Positions 23,703-33,154 of a stretch of DNA of 64,000 nt are shown piece after piece (position 1 is the stretch's first letter; every line of letters starts with the position of its first letter). Origin of the DNA: an uncultured Christensenella sp. (GTDB lineage: Bacteria > Bacillota > Clostridia > Christensenellales > Pumilibacteraceae); the NCBI GenBank assembly GCA_910579205.1, contig CAJTTD010000001.1, positions 1 to 64,000 on the forward strand, in the 5' to 3' direction. The translations under genes and the position numbers were made by a program. A model generated the notes under the pieces. That model was given only the letters and a program-made list of their open reading frames with translations, was not told the DNA's origin and ran no database searches.

Positions 23703-25059
23703 AGATATAAGCGAAAATACCGAACTGTCCGACGTCGCCAAATTGTTTTACGGCGATGAGTTTCCTCATATCGGTTTGTCTGATAACGACGGTGTTTACG
23801 AGATAGTTATAGGCTCTGATGTATTCCGCTGCGAATACGATAGCGCAGACTACGATATAATTCCGTCATCGCATAAAAACGGTCGGATGTCCAAGATCGC
23901 ATTGTACGACGCTCTGTATGCCTTTACGGGGCGCAAAATGCCGTGGGGCGCATTGACGGGGGTGAGACCGACAAAGCTGTTTTACGAGTGCTTAAAGGGC
24001 GGCAAAACCGCTGACGAAGCGGTGCAAACAATGCAAAACGTATACCGCGTGGATAGTAAGCGCGCAGTGCTTTTGCGCGATATCATTGACGCTCAAAAGG
24101 GCAAGGTGAATTATTCATCCGACTATATAAATCTCTATATCCACATTCCGTATTGCACCACGCGCTGCACTTATTGTTCGTTTGTATCCGCACCTATAGA
24201 TAAAAACATATCGCAGTCTCATGAGTATGTCAAATTGCTGTGCGACGAGATAGCACAGTCCGTCGCGCTTATAAAAGACAGCGGAAAAAAAGTGCTGTCG
24301 GTTTACATCGGCGGCGGTACTCCTACAGCGCTCGATCATGAAACGTTTGAATTACTGCTTGGCGGTGTGGGCGAGTTCGACTGCGAATATACGTGCGAAG
24401 CGGGAAGACCGGATACAGTAACGCAAGAAAAAGCGGACATAATGAAAGCACATAACGTTACGCGCGTGTGCGTAAATCCGCAGACTTTGTGCGAAAACAC
24501 GTTGGAAAAAATAGGTCGGCGGCATTCGGTCTCCGATTTCTATGCAGCTTACGATATAGTGAACCGTTGCGGATTCGACATTAATTGCGACCTCATAGCC
24601 GGGCTTGCAGACGAAACGGCGGACGATTTCAAAAGCAGTTTCGACGGCGTTAAAAGATTGATGCCGCAGAATATTACCGTACACTCGCTTTCGAGAAAAA
24701 ACGGCAGCGCAATTCGTTACGATCGCAACGAAAATCAACAAGCAGAACAGATGATAGACTACGCGCTTATAGCAAGAGGCGAGTATATACCGTACTATTT
24801 GTATAGGCAGAAACGCCAAGCTTCCAACCTCGAAAATATAGGATTTACCCTCGATAATGCGCAATGCGTCAATAACATAACTACTATGGAGGAAACGGTG
24901 GGCGTTATGGCTTGCGGCGCGGGCGCGATTTCCAAGTATGTGGGCGACGGAAAGATCTGCAGATTTGCAAACATGCGCGACGTTCCCTTATATATAAAAA
25001 ACTTTGACGAAAAAGTCAAGGCGAAGCTCGATTTTTTTAAGGAACAATTCTTGCGGTAA
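23692..25059 (+). CDS. hemZ: Coproporphyrinogen III dehydrogenase-like radical SAM protein HemZ
   Basis: 455 residues from the ATG at 23692; a longer frame starts inside the preceding gene and is not favoured. The first 140 residues are the HemZ-type lead. The radical-SAM motif is C155-TTR-C159-TY-C162, followed by YIGGGTPTAL and the HemN-like NPQTLCENTLEKIGRRHS and DLIAGLADET. It is related to the oxygen-independent coproporphyrinogen oxidase HemN. No other heme genes are nearby, so activity on coproporphyrinogen is uncertain. Confidence 0.85.
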   Translation: MLIKDISENTELSDVAKLFYGDEFPHIGLSDNDGVYEIVIGSDVFRCEYDSADYDIIPSSHKNGRMSKIALYDALYAFTGRKMPWGALTGVRPTKLFYECLKGGKTADEAVQTMQNVYRVDSKRAVLLRDIIDAQKGKVNYSSDYINLYIHIPYCTTRCTYCSFVSAPIDKNISQSHEYVKLLCDEIAQSVALIKDSGKKVLSVYIGGGTPTALDHETFELLLGGVGEFDCEYTCEAGRPDTVTQEKADIMKAHNVTRVCVNPQTLCENTLEKIGRRHSVSDFYAAYDIVNRCGFDINCDLIAGLADETADDFKSSFDGVKRLMPQNITVHSLSRKNGSAIRYDRNENQQAEQMIDYALIARGEYIPYYLYRQKRQASNLENIGFTLDNAQCVNNITTMEETVGVMACGAGAISKYVGDGKICRFANMRDVPLYIKNFDEKVKAKLDFFKEQFLR

Positions 25060-25074
25060 CTTATCGACAATTGC

Positions 25075-25103
25075 TGTACAAAAACTCGTGATTAGTGTAT
25101 AAT
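25075..25103 (+). promoter_or_regulatory. Predicted promoter giving a leaderless miaB transcript
   Basis: TATAAT (25098-25103) lies seven bases before the miaB ATG, with TGTACA (25075-25080, four of six matches to TTGACA) 17 nt upstream. Transcription would start at about the A of the ATG. Confidence 0.5.
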
Positions 25104-25110
25104 TAAACAA

Positions 25111-26400
25111 ATGGGCAACAAATATTACATACATACATACGGATGCCAAATGAACGTTCACGAATCGGAAAAGCTTGCGGGGATATTGCGTTCCCGCGGC
25201 TTTACCGAGTGTGAAGATTTTGCGGACGCGGACATATTGGTATTAAACACATGCTGCGTGCGAGAAACCGCGGAGACCAAAGTTTACGGTCATTTGGGAA
25301 GGATAAAGAGCCAAAAGAAACGCGATGCTGTTTTGATAGTATGCGGTTGCATGACGCAACAAAAAGACGTAGCGGCACAGCTTGCAAAACGCTGTCCGTA
25401 TGTTGATATCGTTTTGGGAACGTTCAATCAACAGCTTTTGGGCGAATACATAGACGTATTTTTGCAGACGCATAAGCAAGTGATAGAAGTTTGGGACAAA
25501 GAGCGCGATATAGACGGCGGTGTTGAGGTCGCGCGTTCGTCGGGAATAAACGCATGGGTAAATATCATGTACGGCTGCAATAATTTTTGCACGTACTGTA
25601 TCGTTCCATACGTAAGAGGTCGCGAGCGCTGCCGTCCATTGGACGATGTCGTTAATGATGTGAACGACCTTATAGACAGCGGTTACAAACAGATCACGTT
25701 GCTCGGACAAAACGTTAATTCTTACCGTTACAAAGATAAAAACTTCATCGATCTTTTGTCTGCGCTCGAATTCGATAAAAAATATCGGCTCAAATTTATG
25801 ACGTCGCACCCCAAAGATTTTTCTATTGATCTCGCGCGGCGCATAGCGCAGTCCAAAGTGCTTGCCCGCAATCTGCATTTGCCAGTTCAAGCGGGGAATG
25901 ACAGAGTGCTTAAAGCTATGAACCGCAATTATACGCGCGCCGATTACATAAATAAGATCGACGCAGTGCGCGAATTAGTGCCGAATATAGGTCTAAGCTC
26001 GGACGTAATGGTGGGATTTCCCACTGAAACGGAAGCCGAGTTCCAAGACACTCTGTCATTGGTGGAGCGCATCCGTTACAATAATCTTTTCATGTTCATA
26101 TATTCACGGCGCAGCGGCACGCCCGCCGATAAAATGGAACAACTCGATTACAAGACAAAGCAAAATCGCATAGACAGGCTTATAAAAGCACAATTCGAAA
26201 TAACAAAACAGATAGCTGCCGATAAAGTAGGCAGCACTGCAGAAGTATTGGTTTCGGAAAAAACGGGATCGCGCTGTTTCGGCAAGACCGAATACGACGC
26301 GTCGCTGTCTTTTTCGGACGAAAACGCGAATGTCGGTGATTTTGTAACAGTCAAGATAACAGCGGCAAAAAATGCAAATTTGATCGGCGAGGTGATCTAA
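25111..26400 (+). CDS. miaB: tRNA-2-methylthio-N6-dimethylallyladenosine synthase MiaB
   Basis: 429 residues. The UPF0004 domain carries the three auxiliary-cluster cysteines C12 (TYGCQMN), C48 (NTCCVRE) and C80 (VCGCMTQ). The radical-SAM motif is C156-NNF-C160-TY-C163 in MYGCNNFCTYCIVPYVRGRE, and a TRAM domain closes the protein. It adds methylthio to i6A37 of tRNAs reading U-starting codons, the product of MiaA, whose gene lies in the same cluster. There is no Shine-Dalgarno sequence before the ATG. The stop overlaps the mutS start by one base. Confidence 0.95.
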   Translation: MGNKYYIHTYGCQMNVHESEKLAGILRSRGFTECEDFADADILVLNTCCVRETAETKVYGHLGRIKSQKKRDAVLIVCGCMTQQKDVAAQLAKRCPYVDIVLGTFNQQLLGEYIDVFLQTHKQVIEVWDKERDIDGGVEVARSSGINAWVNIMYGCNNFCTYCIVPYVRGRERCRPLDDVVNDVNDLIDSGYKQITLLGQNVNSYRYKDKNFIDLLSALEFDKKYRLKFMTSHPKDFSIDLARRIAQSKVLARNLHLPVQAGNDRVLKAMNRNYTRADYINKIDAVRELVPNIGLSSDVMVGFPTETEAEFQDTLSLVERIRYNNLFMFIYSRRSGTPADKMEQLDYKTKQNRIDRLIKAQFEITKQIAADKVGSTAEVLVSEKTGSRCFGKTEYDASLSFSDENANVGDFVTVKITAAKNANLIGEVI

Positions 26401-28994
26401 TGGCAAATAACGGCTTGTCGCCTATGATGAAGCAATACAAAAAGGTAAAAAACGACTATCCCGATACTATCCTCATGTTTAGATTGGGCGATTTTTACGA
26501 GATGTTTTTTGAAGATGCATTGACGGCATCGCGCGAGCTCGATCTCACTCTTACGGGCAGAGCGTGCGGTTTGGAGGAGCGTGCGCCTATGTGCGGAGTA
26601 CCGCACCATGCCGTTCAGCAGTATATTGCCAAGCTTATCAAAAAGGGTTATAAAGTAGCAGTCTGCGAGCAAATGCAAGACCCCGCGGAAGTAGTTAAAG
26701 GCATAGTAGAACGCGACGTAACGCGAATAATAACAAACGGCACCGTTACCGACATAGAAAGCTTAAACGACGATAAAAATAATTTCTTAATGTCTTTATA
26801 CCTCGACGAAAGCGGCGTAGGCGCGGTTTGGACGGATATCACAACGTCGGAGACTTTCAACTATTTTATCGCGCAGCCCGTTAAAGTCAAACTCAACGAT
26901 CTGCTTATGCGCATCCGCCCGTCGGAAATAATTTGCAACTCCGCTATGCTCGCGGAAAGCGTGGAACTGTCGGCTGTCAAATTCGGTTCTGTATGCGGTA
27001 TGTCGCAGTATGACGATGCCATGTATGATTTTGAAACGGCTAAAAGTACGGTAGCGCGCTTGATAGACGAACGCGAACTCAGAGATTTGTGCAAGACTCC
27101 CGCGTGTATATGCGCGGAGGGCGCGCTTATCGCATACGTACAAAGCATGCAATTCAGAAAAGACGTAAACATCGGGGCGTCGGAAAATTTCGAATCCGAT
27201 TCATACATGGACATCGATGCAAACACGGCAAAAACTCTCGAACTTGTAGAGTCGCAAAGCAAAAAGCGCGGTACGACGCTTAGAGATATCTTAAACAAAA
27301 CGTGCACTCCCATGGGCGACCGATTGCTTCAACAGTGGATAGTCCGACCGCTCTGCACAAAAACCAGCATAGAGCGCAGAGCTTCCGCCGTGGAGGTTTT
27401 ATACAAAGACACCATCTTGCGCGAAAAATTGCGCTCATCGCTATCCGAAGTAAAAGATATCTTGAGAATTTCGTCGAGCTTGTCTCTCGGCGAAATAAAG
27501 CCGAAAGACGTGCTTGCACTCAATTCGTCCTTTCATGCTATGCCGAGTGTCAAAGAAGCGCTCGAAGGTTGCGGCGACGCGCAAATGCTCGTCGATATAA
27601 ATACCGCGATCGACCCGATGACAGAGCTGTCCGAACTGATAGACAACGCCGTATGCGTGCCTGATAAATCTACGGGCAAAGAGAGCGATAACTACATAAT
27701 AAAGAGCGGCTATGACCGTCAATTAGACGAATATCGCGGGCTTGTGATAAACTCTCGCTCTATAATTGCTCAAATGGAGAGCGAAGAACGCGAAAATACA
27801 AAGATCAAGAATCTAAAAATATCGTATAACAGATTATTCGGTTATTTTATAGAAGTTCCGCGCCAATACGAATCTATGGTCCCGTCGCACTACACCAGAC
27901 GTCAAACCGTGGCAAATGCCGAAAGGTATATCACGGACGGACTTAAGGAATTGGAGTTTAAACTTTTAAATGCGTCCGACCTATCCGAAAAACGCGAAAA
28001 GGAAATATATGCAGACGTGCTTGCACGACTGCGCGACAAATGCAAAGCTATAACCGAGCTTGGCAAGACTATAGCGGAGCTTGACTGCATAGTCGCGCTT
28101 GCCACAGTCTCAAAACAGAACGGGTACTGCAGACCCGAGATAGTCGATAGCGGAGAGCTATCTGTATCGGAAGGCAGACATCCCGTTGCCGAGCTTTTGC
28201 CGTCGGACGAGCTGTTCGTGCCCAACAATACGTCGCTCAACTCGACAGACTCCAAAATAATGCTTATAACAGGTCCTAACATGGCGGGAAAAAGCTTGTA
28301 TATGCGGCAAGTCGCATTGATAACAGTTCTCGCGCATATGGGGTCGTTCGTTCCCGCTAAATCGGCGCGGATAGGCTTAGTGGATAAAGTGTTTACGCGG
28401 GTAGGCGCAAGCGACGACATTTCCACGGGCAGAAGCACGTTTATGGTGGAAATGAGCGAGGTCTCAACAATATTGGAAAACGTAACCGACTCGAGTCTCG
28501 TATTGCTTGACGAAATAGGCAGAGGCACGTCTACATACGACGGACTGAGCATTGCATGGGCGGTCGTAGAACACTTGGCGGCGCATTGCTCGGCAAAAGT
28601 ATTGTTCTCGACGCATTTTCACGAACTCACGCAGTTAGAGGGCGTTATAAACGGCTTAAAGAACTACAAATTTACCGCTAAAGAGTATGACGGCGGTATC
28701 AGATTTATACGCAAAATTATGCGAGGAAGCGCAAATAAGAGTTTCGGTATAGAAGTATCGGCATTGGCGGGGATACCGCGCTCCGTACTCGACCGCGCCA
28801 AACAGTTGCTCGCACAGTTGTTAAACGCCGATATCGCCAACAAGCTTAACGACAGCAGACAGATATCCATGTTCGATAACGTGTCGAGATACGACGAAAT
28901 AATCAACATATTAAAAGAACTCGATATCAACGACATCACGCCGCGCGCAGCTCTCGATATCTTGAGCGACATCAAGGAAAAAACCGAATTATGA
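26400..28994 (+). CDS. mutS: DNA mismatch repair protein MutS
   Basis: 864 residues with GAGGTGATC before the ATG. The mismatch-reading motif is F32-Y-E34 in RLGDFYEMFFEDA. The ATPase part has Walker A GPNMAGKS (625-632), STFMVEMSE and Walker B with DEIGRGTSTYDG (704 on). The C-terminus carries the dimerisation helices. It recognises mismatches and recruits MutL, which is encoded next with a four-base overlap. Confidence 0.97.
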   Translation: MANNGLSPMMKQYKKVKNDYPDTILMFRLGDFYEMFFEDALTASRELDLTLTGRACGLEERAPMCGVPHHAVQQYIAKLIKKGYKVAVCEQMQDPAEVVKGIVERDVTRIITNGTVTDIESLNDDKNNFLMSLYLDESGVGAVWTDITTSETFNYFIAQPVKVKLNDLLMRIRPSEIICNSAMLAESVELSAVKFGSVCGMSQYDDAMYDFETAKSTVARLIDERELRDLCKTPACICAEGALIAYVQSMQFRKDVNIGASENFESDSYMDIDANTAKTLELVESQSKKRGTTLRDILNKTCTPMGDRLLQQWIVRPLCTKTSIERRASAVEVLYKDTILREKLRSSLSEVKDILRISSSLSLGEIKPKDVLALNSSFHAMPSVKEALEGCGDAQMLVDINTAIDPMTELSELIDNAVCVPDKSTGKESDNYIIKSGYDRQLDEYRGLVINSRSIIAQMESEERENTKIKNLKISYNRLFGYFIEVPRQYESMVPSHYTRRQTVANAERYITDGLKELEFKLLNASDLSEKREKEIYADVLARLRDKCKAITELGKTIAELDCIVALATVSKQNGYCRPEIVDSGELSVSEGRHPVAELLPSDELFVPNNTSLNSTDSKIMLITGPNMAGKSLYMRQVALITVLAHMGSFVPAKSARIGLVDKVFTRVGASDDISTGRSTFMVEMSEVSTILENVTDSSLVLLDEIGRGTSTYDGLSIAWAVVEHLAAHCSAKVLFSTHFHELTQLEGVINGLKNYKFTAKEYDGGIRFIRKIMRGSANKSFGIEVSALAGIPRSVLDRAKQLLAQLLNADIANKLNDSRQISMFDNVSRYDEIINILKELDINDITPRAALDILSDIKEKTEL

Positions 28995-30847
28995 AGATAA
29001 ACAAGCTTCCGAGCGAGATATTCAACCGTATTGCTGCGGGCGAAGTTGTGGAAAGTCCGTCGTCGATAGTAAAAGAACTTGTCGAAAACGCAATAGACGC
29101 CGGCGCGACCGAAATTTCCATTTCTATAAAAGGCGGCGGGATAGATCATATACGTATCACGGATAACGGCTGCGGTATCGAATTCGACGATATGCCCACA
29201 GCATTCTTGCCGCATGCCACAAGCAAAATAAAAGAACTGTCCGATCTGGATAACATAGGCACTCTCGGTTTCCGCGGCGAGGCATTGCCCAGCATAGCGT
29301 CGGTCGCGGACGTCTCTATGATCTCGCGTGCCGCAAACAGCGATATGGGCGGCAAGGTAGAATATAAAAACGGCAAGATGACCGCACACGAAGAATGCGG
29401 ATCGCAGCTCGGCACGACTATAACCGTGGAAAATCTATTCGAGAGGATACCCGCGCGCAAAAAATTTTTAAACAAGCCTTCGAGAGAAGAGACAAAGATA
29501 TTTACGTTGATCGAACACATGGTTTTAGCTAATCCTAACACCGTGTTCAAATTCGACAGCGAAAGCCGACGGTTTTCTTCGTCGGGCGAGGGCGCGGAAA
29601 GCGCGTTGTTCGCGGTGTACGGAGAAACCGTTTTAAAGAATACCGTCAAGGTAGAATTATCCGACATGCCGATAGAGATAAGCGGTTTTACGTGTCTGCC
29701 TACTTTTACAAAACCGACAAAAAACTATCAAAACATAATTATCAACGGACGATATGTCGAAAGCGCCGACATTACTTATGCGGTCTATTCGGTATACGCT
29801 CCGTATTTGATGAAACGGCAGTATCCGTTGTTTGTGCTTTATATCGATATGCCTTACGATCTCGTGGACGTCAACGTTCATCCGAGCAAACTGCAAGTAA
29901 AATTTGCCGACACCGTAAAGGTGAAATCGACGGTAGCGCAAGCGATCAAAAATGCGGTCAATCCCAAGCTCGGCGACGCTAAAAAACTCGATATAGAAGA
30001 ATTCAAATACGAGCCCGCGCAAGAACAAAGTTTCGGAAGATCGCATACATTGCGCTCGTTTTTCGATATCATGCCCGCATCGGACGCATCGTCTGCGCAA
30101 AGCGGCGATATGCGCCAAAGCCGTATTATGAGCGAAGTCGTGCGCAATAGCGTATCAGACAGCGAGACTAAAGAAAATAACGATACAACTACCGATACAA
30201 ACTCCGTAGAAACTGTGTATTCGGATATATACAGTACTGCCGCAGATTATTCTAATAAAGAGAAATTTTCTCCTATCGAATGCAAATATATCGGAAAATT
30301 GTTCAATACTTATCTCGTACTCGAGCATGACAACATGTGCTATTTCGTAGATCAGCACGCCGCGCACGAGAAATTGTTATACGATAAATTATTGCGTTCT
30401 TACGAGCAAAAAAGATTGCGCACTCAACCGCTCATATTGCCGTTTGTATTCGACGTTTCGGCAGCCGACGCCGAATTGATAGCCGAAAACACGGACAAGT
30501 TCGAGGATTGCGGATTCGGTATAACTCCGTTCGGCGAGTTTACGTTTACATTGTCTTACGTTCCTTACGAATGTGCGGGCATGGATATGCAAGCCTTTGT
30601 TTCCGATCTGCTGTCGCTTGTGAACTCACGAGAAAAAAGTCCGATGATACTCAAGGAAAGATTGATGCAAGCGGCGTGCAAATCTGCGGTAAAAGGCGAG
30701 ATAGACGATCTCGACAAATCGGAGATAGACGCGCTGTTAAGCGAAATGTCAGAGCGCAATATTACTCTTTTCTGTCCGCACGGCAGACCGATCGCCGTAT
30801 GCTTTTCTAAGAAGGAGATCGAAAAGTGGTTCAAGCGCATCGTATAA
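28991..30847 (+). CDS. mutL: DNA mismatch repair protein MutL (endonuclease type)
   Basis: 618 residues. The GHKL ATPase motifs are E32-N33-A-I-D36-AG, DNGCG (58-62) and GFRGEALPS (about 93-101). A linker rich in Ser, Asp and Thr (about 375-420) leads to the C-terminal domain. There DQHAAHEKLLYD (from about 454) is the nuclease motif, with Asp in place of the usual last Glu; ACKSAVKGE and CPHGRPIAVCF complete the site. Such MutL proteins nick DNA in organisms without MutH. The end overlaps miaA by 22 bases. Confidence 0.95.
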   Translation: MKINKLPSEIFNRIAAGEVVESPSSIVKELVENAIDAGATEISISIKGGGIDHIRITDNGCGIEFDDMPTAFLPHATSKIKELSDLDNIGTLGFRGEALPSIASVADVSMISRAANSDMGGKVEYKNGKMTAHEECGSQLGTTITVENLFERIPARKKFLNKPSREETKIFTLIEHMVLANPNTVFKFDSESRRFSSSGEGAESALFAVYGETVLKNTVKVELSDMPIEISGFTCLPTFTKPTKNYQNIIINGRYVESADITYAVYSVYAPYLMKRQYPLFVLYIDMPYDLVDVNVHPSKLQVKFADTVKVKSTVAQAIKNAVNPKLGDAKKLDIEEFKYEPAQEQSFGRSHTLRSFFDIMPASDASSAQSGDMRQSRIMSEVVRNSVSDSETKENNDTTTDTNSVETVYSDIYSTAADYSNKEKFSPIECKYIGKLFNTYLVLEHDNMCYFVDQHAAHEKLLYDKLLRSYEQKRLRTQPLILPFVFDVSAADAELIAENTDKFEDCGFGITPFGEFTFTLSYVPYECAGMDMQAFVSDLLSLVNSREKSPMILKERLMQAACKSAVKGEIDDLDKSEIDALLSEMSERNITLFCPHGRPIAVCFSKKEIEKWFKRIV

Positions 30848-31746
30848 AGACAGTAGCGATAGTCGGTTGCACCGCCGTAGGCAAATCGGATACGGCTTTG
30901 AAGCTTGCGCGAGATCTTGACGGGGAGCTTATAGGCGCGGACTCTATGCAGATATACCGCGGGTTCGATATAGGCACGGGAAAACTGACAAAAGAGGAAT
31001 GCGGCGGCATAAAACATAGACTGATAGACATTATCGACGGCGATAGAGAGTTTTCCGTAGGGGAATATGTTAACATCGCATCCGCAGCTATTTCGGAAAT
31101 TTCCGCAAACGGCAAATTACCCATCATAGTCGGCGGCACCGGTCTGTATGTTTATTCGTTGCTATCGGGCTGTAACTTTGCAAATACGCCCAAAAACAAC
31201 GATGTTCGCAACTCGTTAAAAGCCGCTGCGCATTTTTTAGGCGCAAATGCAATGCATAGATTATTATCTGCGTCCGACAGAGTTTCTGCCGAAAAAATCT
31301 CCGTAAACGACGTTAAACGCGTTATACGCGCGCTCGAAATATATGCCGTAAGCGGCGAGCCCAAATCGGTCGGATCGGAGCTAAGTGTGGAAAAACCTTA
31401 TGACGATCTTACCGTTGTTTTAACTTTGCCACGCGACATGCTTTACGAAAAGATAAACCGCCGTGTCAAGAAAATGTTTGACGACGGACTTATAGAAGAA
31501 ACACTGTCGCTTATTAAATACAAGGATCATCAATCTATGCAAGCGCTCGGTTACAAGCAGATAGCGGCAGATCCGCAAATGACAAGGGAAGAACTTGAAG
31601 TTATCGTCGCGCAAAAAACGCGCAATTACGCCAAACGGCAAATGACCTACTTTAATAACATGAAGCTCAACAAAGTCTTTTTAGACGCTCGCGACTATTC
31701 GAAAGTTAAAAACCATGTAGAAAAGTTTTTGGGAGACGGGGTATGA
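30826..31746 (+). CDS. miaA: tRNA dimethylallyltransferase MiaA
   Basis: 306 residues. The GTG start inside the 3' end of mutL has AAGGAG eight bases upstream. The P-loop is GCTAVGKSDTA (14-24), followed by LIGADSMQIYRGFDIGTGKL and VGGTGLYVYSLL, both hallmarks of the family. It puts a dimethylallyl group on A37 of tRNA, the step before MiaB. It is translationally linked to mutL upstream and overlaps the next gene by four bases. Confidence 0.95.
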   Translation: MVQAHRIKTVAIVGCTAVGKSDTALKLARDLDGELIGADSMQIYRGFDIGTGKLTKEECGGIKHRLIDIIDGDREFSVGEYVNIASAAISEISANGKLPIIVGGTGLYVYSLLSGCNFANTPKNNDVRNSLKAAAHFLGANAMHRLLSASDRVSAEKISVNDVKRVIRALEIYAVSGEPKSVGSELSVEKPYDDLTVVLTLPRDMLYEKINRRVKKMFDDGLIEETLSLIKYKDHQSMQALGYKQIAADPQMTREELEVIVAQKTRNYAKRQMTYFNNMKLNKVFLDARDYSKVKNHVEKFLGDGV

Positions 31747-32957
31747 ACGATCTGATAAAATCGGCTATGACAAAACTTACTGAGCGGTTCGATCGCATAG
31801 ACAAAACGGCGATTGTTAATCAAAACAAAGTGTTGAACGCGTTTATCGATAACAAAGTGGCGCTTCGCCATTTTTCGCCGACGAGCGGATACGGCTACGA
31901 CGATTGTGCGCGGGATACGCTCAACAAGCTGTATGCCGCCGTTTTCGGCACGGAAGACGCAATCGTATCTCCGCTGATCGCTTCGGGAACGCATGCGCTG
32001 ACAGTCGCGCTTTTCGGACTGCTGCGCCCTGGACAAACGCTGTTATGCGCCACTGGCACGCCGTACGATACGCTAAACAACGTAATTTTCGGCGACGGTA
32101 TAGGATCGCTGAAAGATTTCGGTGTGCGATGCGAGATAGTTCCGCTCGACATTGGCGGCAAACCCGATATCAACTCGATAATTGCGGCATGTAAAAAGTT
32201 CCGTCCTTCGGTAGTTGCAATACAACGTTCGCGCGGTTATGAAATGCGCCCCGCTTTGACTGCGGAACAAGTGTGCGGGATCGCCCAGTCGGTCCGCGAA
32301 TACGTAGGCTACGTTATGGTGGATAACTGCTACGGCGAGTTTGTGGATACCGTAGAACCGAGCGACTGCGTTGACGCATTGGTCGGTTCGTTGATCAAAA
32401 ACCCGGGCGGCGGGCTTGCTCCGACGGGCGGATATATCTGCGGCACATCGAAAGCGATACAACAAATAGAAGGAAGGTTTACCGCGCCCTCTATCGGTCG
32501 GGAAGTCGGCTCGTATTCGGGCGATTACAGACCGTTTTATCAAGGTTTGTTTACCGCGCCGCATACCGTAGCGCAAAGTTTAAAAACCGCGCTTTTGTTT
32601 TCGCAAGTCTTTTCCGATCTCGGTTATATGACGATGCCGTCGGCAAACGACAGCTTGGGCGACATAATTTGTTCCATTAAATTCGGCGACGAACGCAAGC
32701 TTATCGAATTTTGTAAGGCTGTACAGAGCGTGTCTCCCATAGACAGTTTCGCAGTTCCCGAGCCGTGGGATATGCCGGGATACGAAGACAAAGTTATAAT
32801 GGCTGCGGGTGCGTTTGTGCAAGGCTCGTCGATAGAACTATCATGCGACGCGCCCATACGCCCGCCGTATATAGCATATTTGCAAGGCGGACTTACGTTC
32901 GAGCACGGTATAATAGCTCTTGAAAAATGCCTAAACGCCGTTATTGTGGGAAAATAA
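31743..32957 (+). CDS. Methionine gamma-lyase family PLP protein (YnbB / aluminium-resistance type)
   Basis: 404 residues overlapping miaA by ATGA. FGTEDAIVSPLIASGTHALTVALFG is the cofactor-binding small-domain pattern of the Cys/Met metabolism PLP fold, and the lysine in LIKNPGGGLAPTGGYICG is the likely Schiff-base residue. The family is widespread in Firmicutes, often directly after miaA or hfq, and its substrate is not settled. Confidence 0.85.
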   Translation: MNDLIKSAMTKLTERFDRIDKTAIVNQNKVLNAFIDNKVALRHFSPTSGYGYDDCARDTLNKLYAAVFGTEDAIVSPLIASGTHALTVALFGLLRPGQTLLCATGTPYDTLNNVIFGDGIGSLKDFGVRCEIVPLDIGGKPDINSIIAACKKFRPSVVAIQRSRGYEMRPALTAEQVCGIAQSVREYVGYVMVDNCYGEFVDTVEPSDCVDALVGSLIKNPGGGLAPTGGYICGTSKAIQQIEGRFTAPSIGREVGSYSGDYRPFYQGLFTAPHTVAQSLKTALLFSQVFSDLGYMTMPSANDSLGDIICSIKFGDERKLIEFCKAVQSVSPIDSFAVPEPWDMPGYEDKVIMAAGAFVQGSSIELSCDAPIRPPYIAYLQGGLTFEHGIIALEKCLNAVIVGK

Positions 32958-33009
32958 AAGCACTATCGTTACAGTATTAACCATCACTCTGATTAACTTA
33001 TTTCAATAG

Positions 33010-33045
33010 ATACGTCGGGTTTGTTTAACGGCATGCCCGACGTAT
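33010..33045 (+). terminator. Stem-loop after the mutSL-miaA operon
   Basis: Ten-base stem ATACGTCGGG (33010-33019) with CCCGACGTAT (33036-33045). The T-run is poor (TAAATTATT), so it may be a weak terminator or an mRNA-end hairpin. Confidence 0.55.
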
Positions 33046-33154
33046 TAAATTATTACGCTCTCCGCATACTGTTTTTATCCGAACACCGATACACCGCGCA
33101 TACGCATCGCGTATTAATTATTTTAAGCGGTCGAATAAAAACAAAGGAGTTAAC

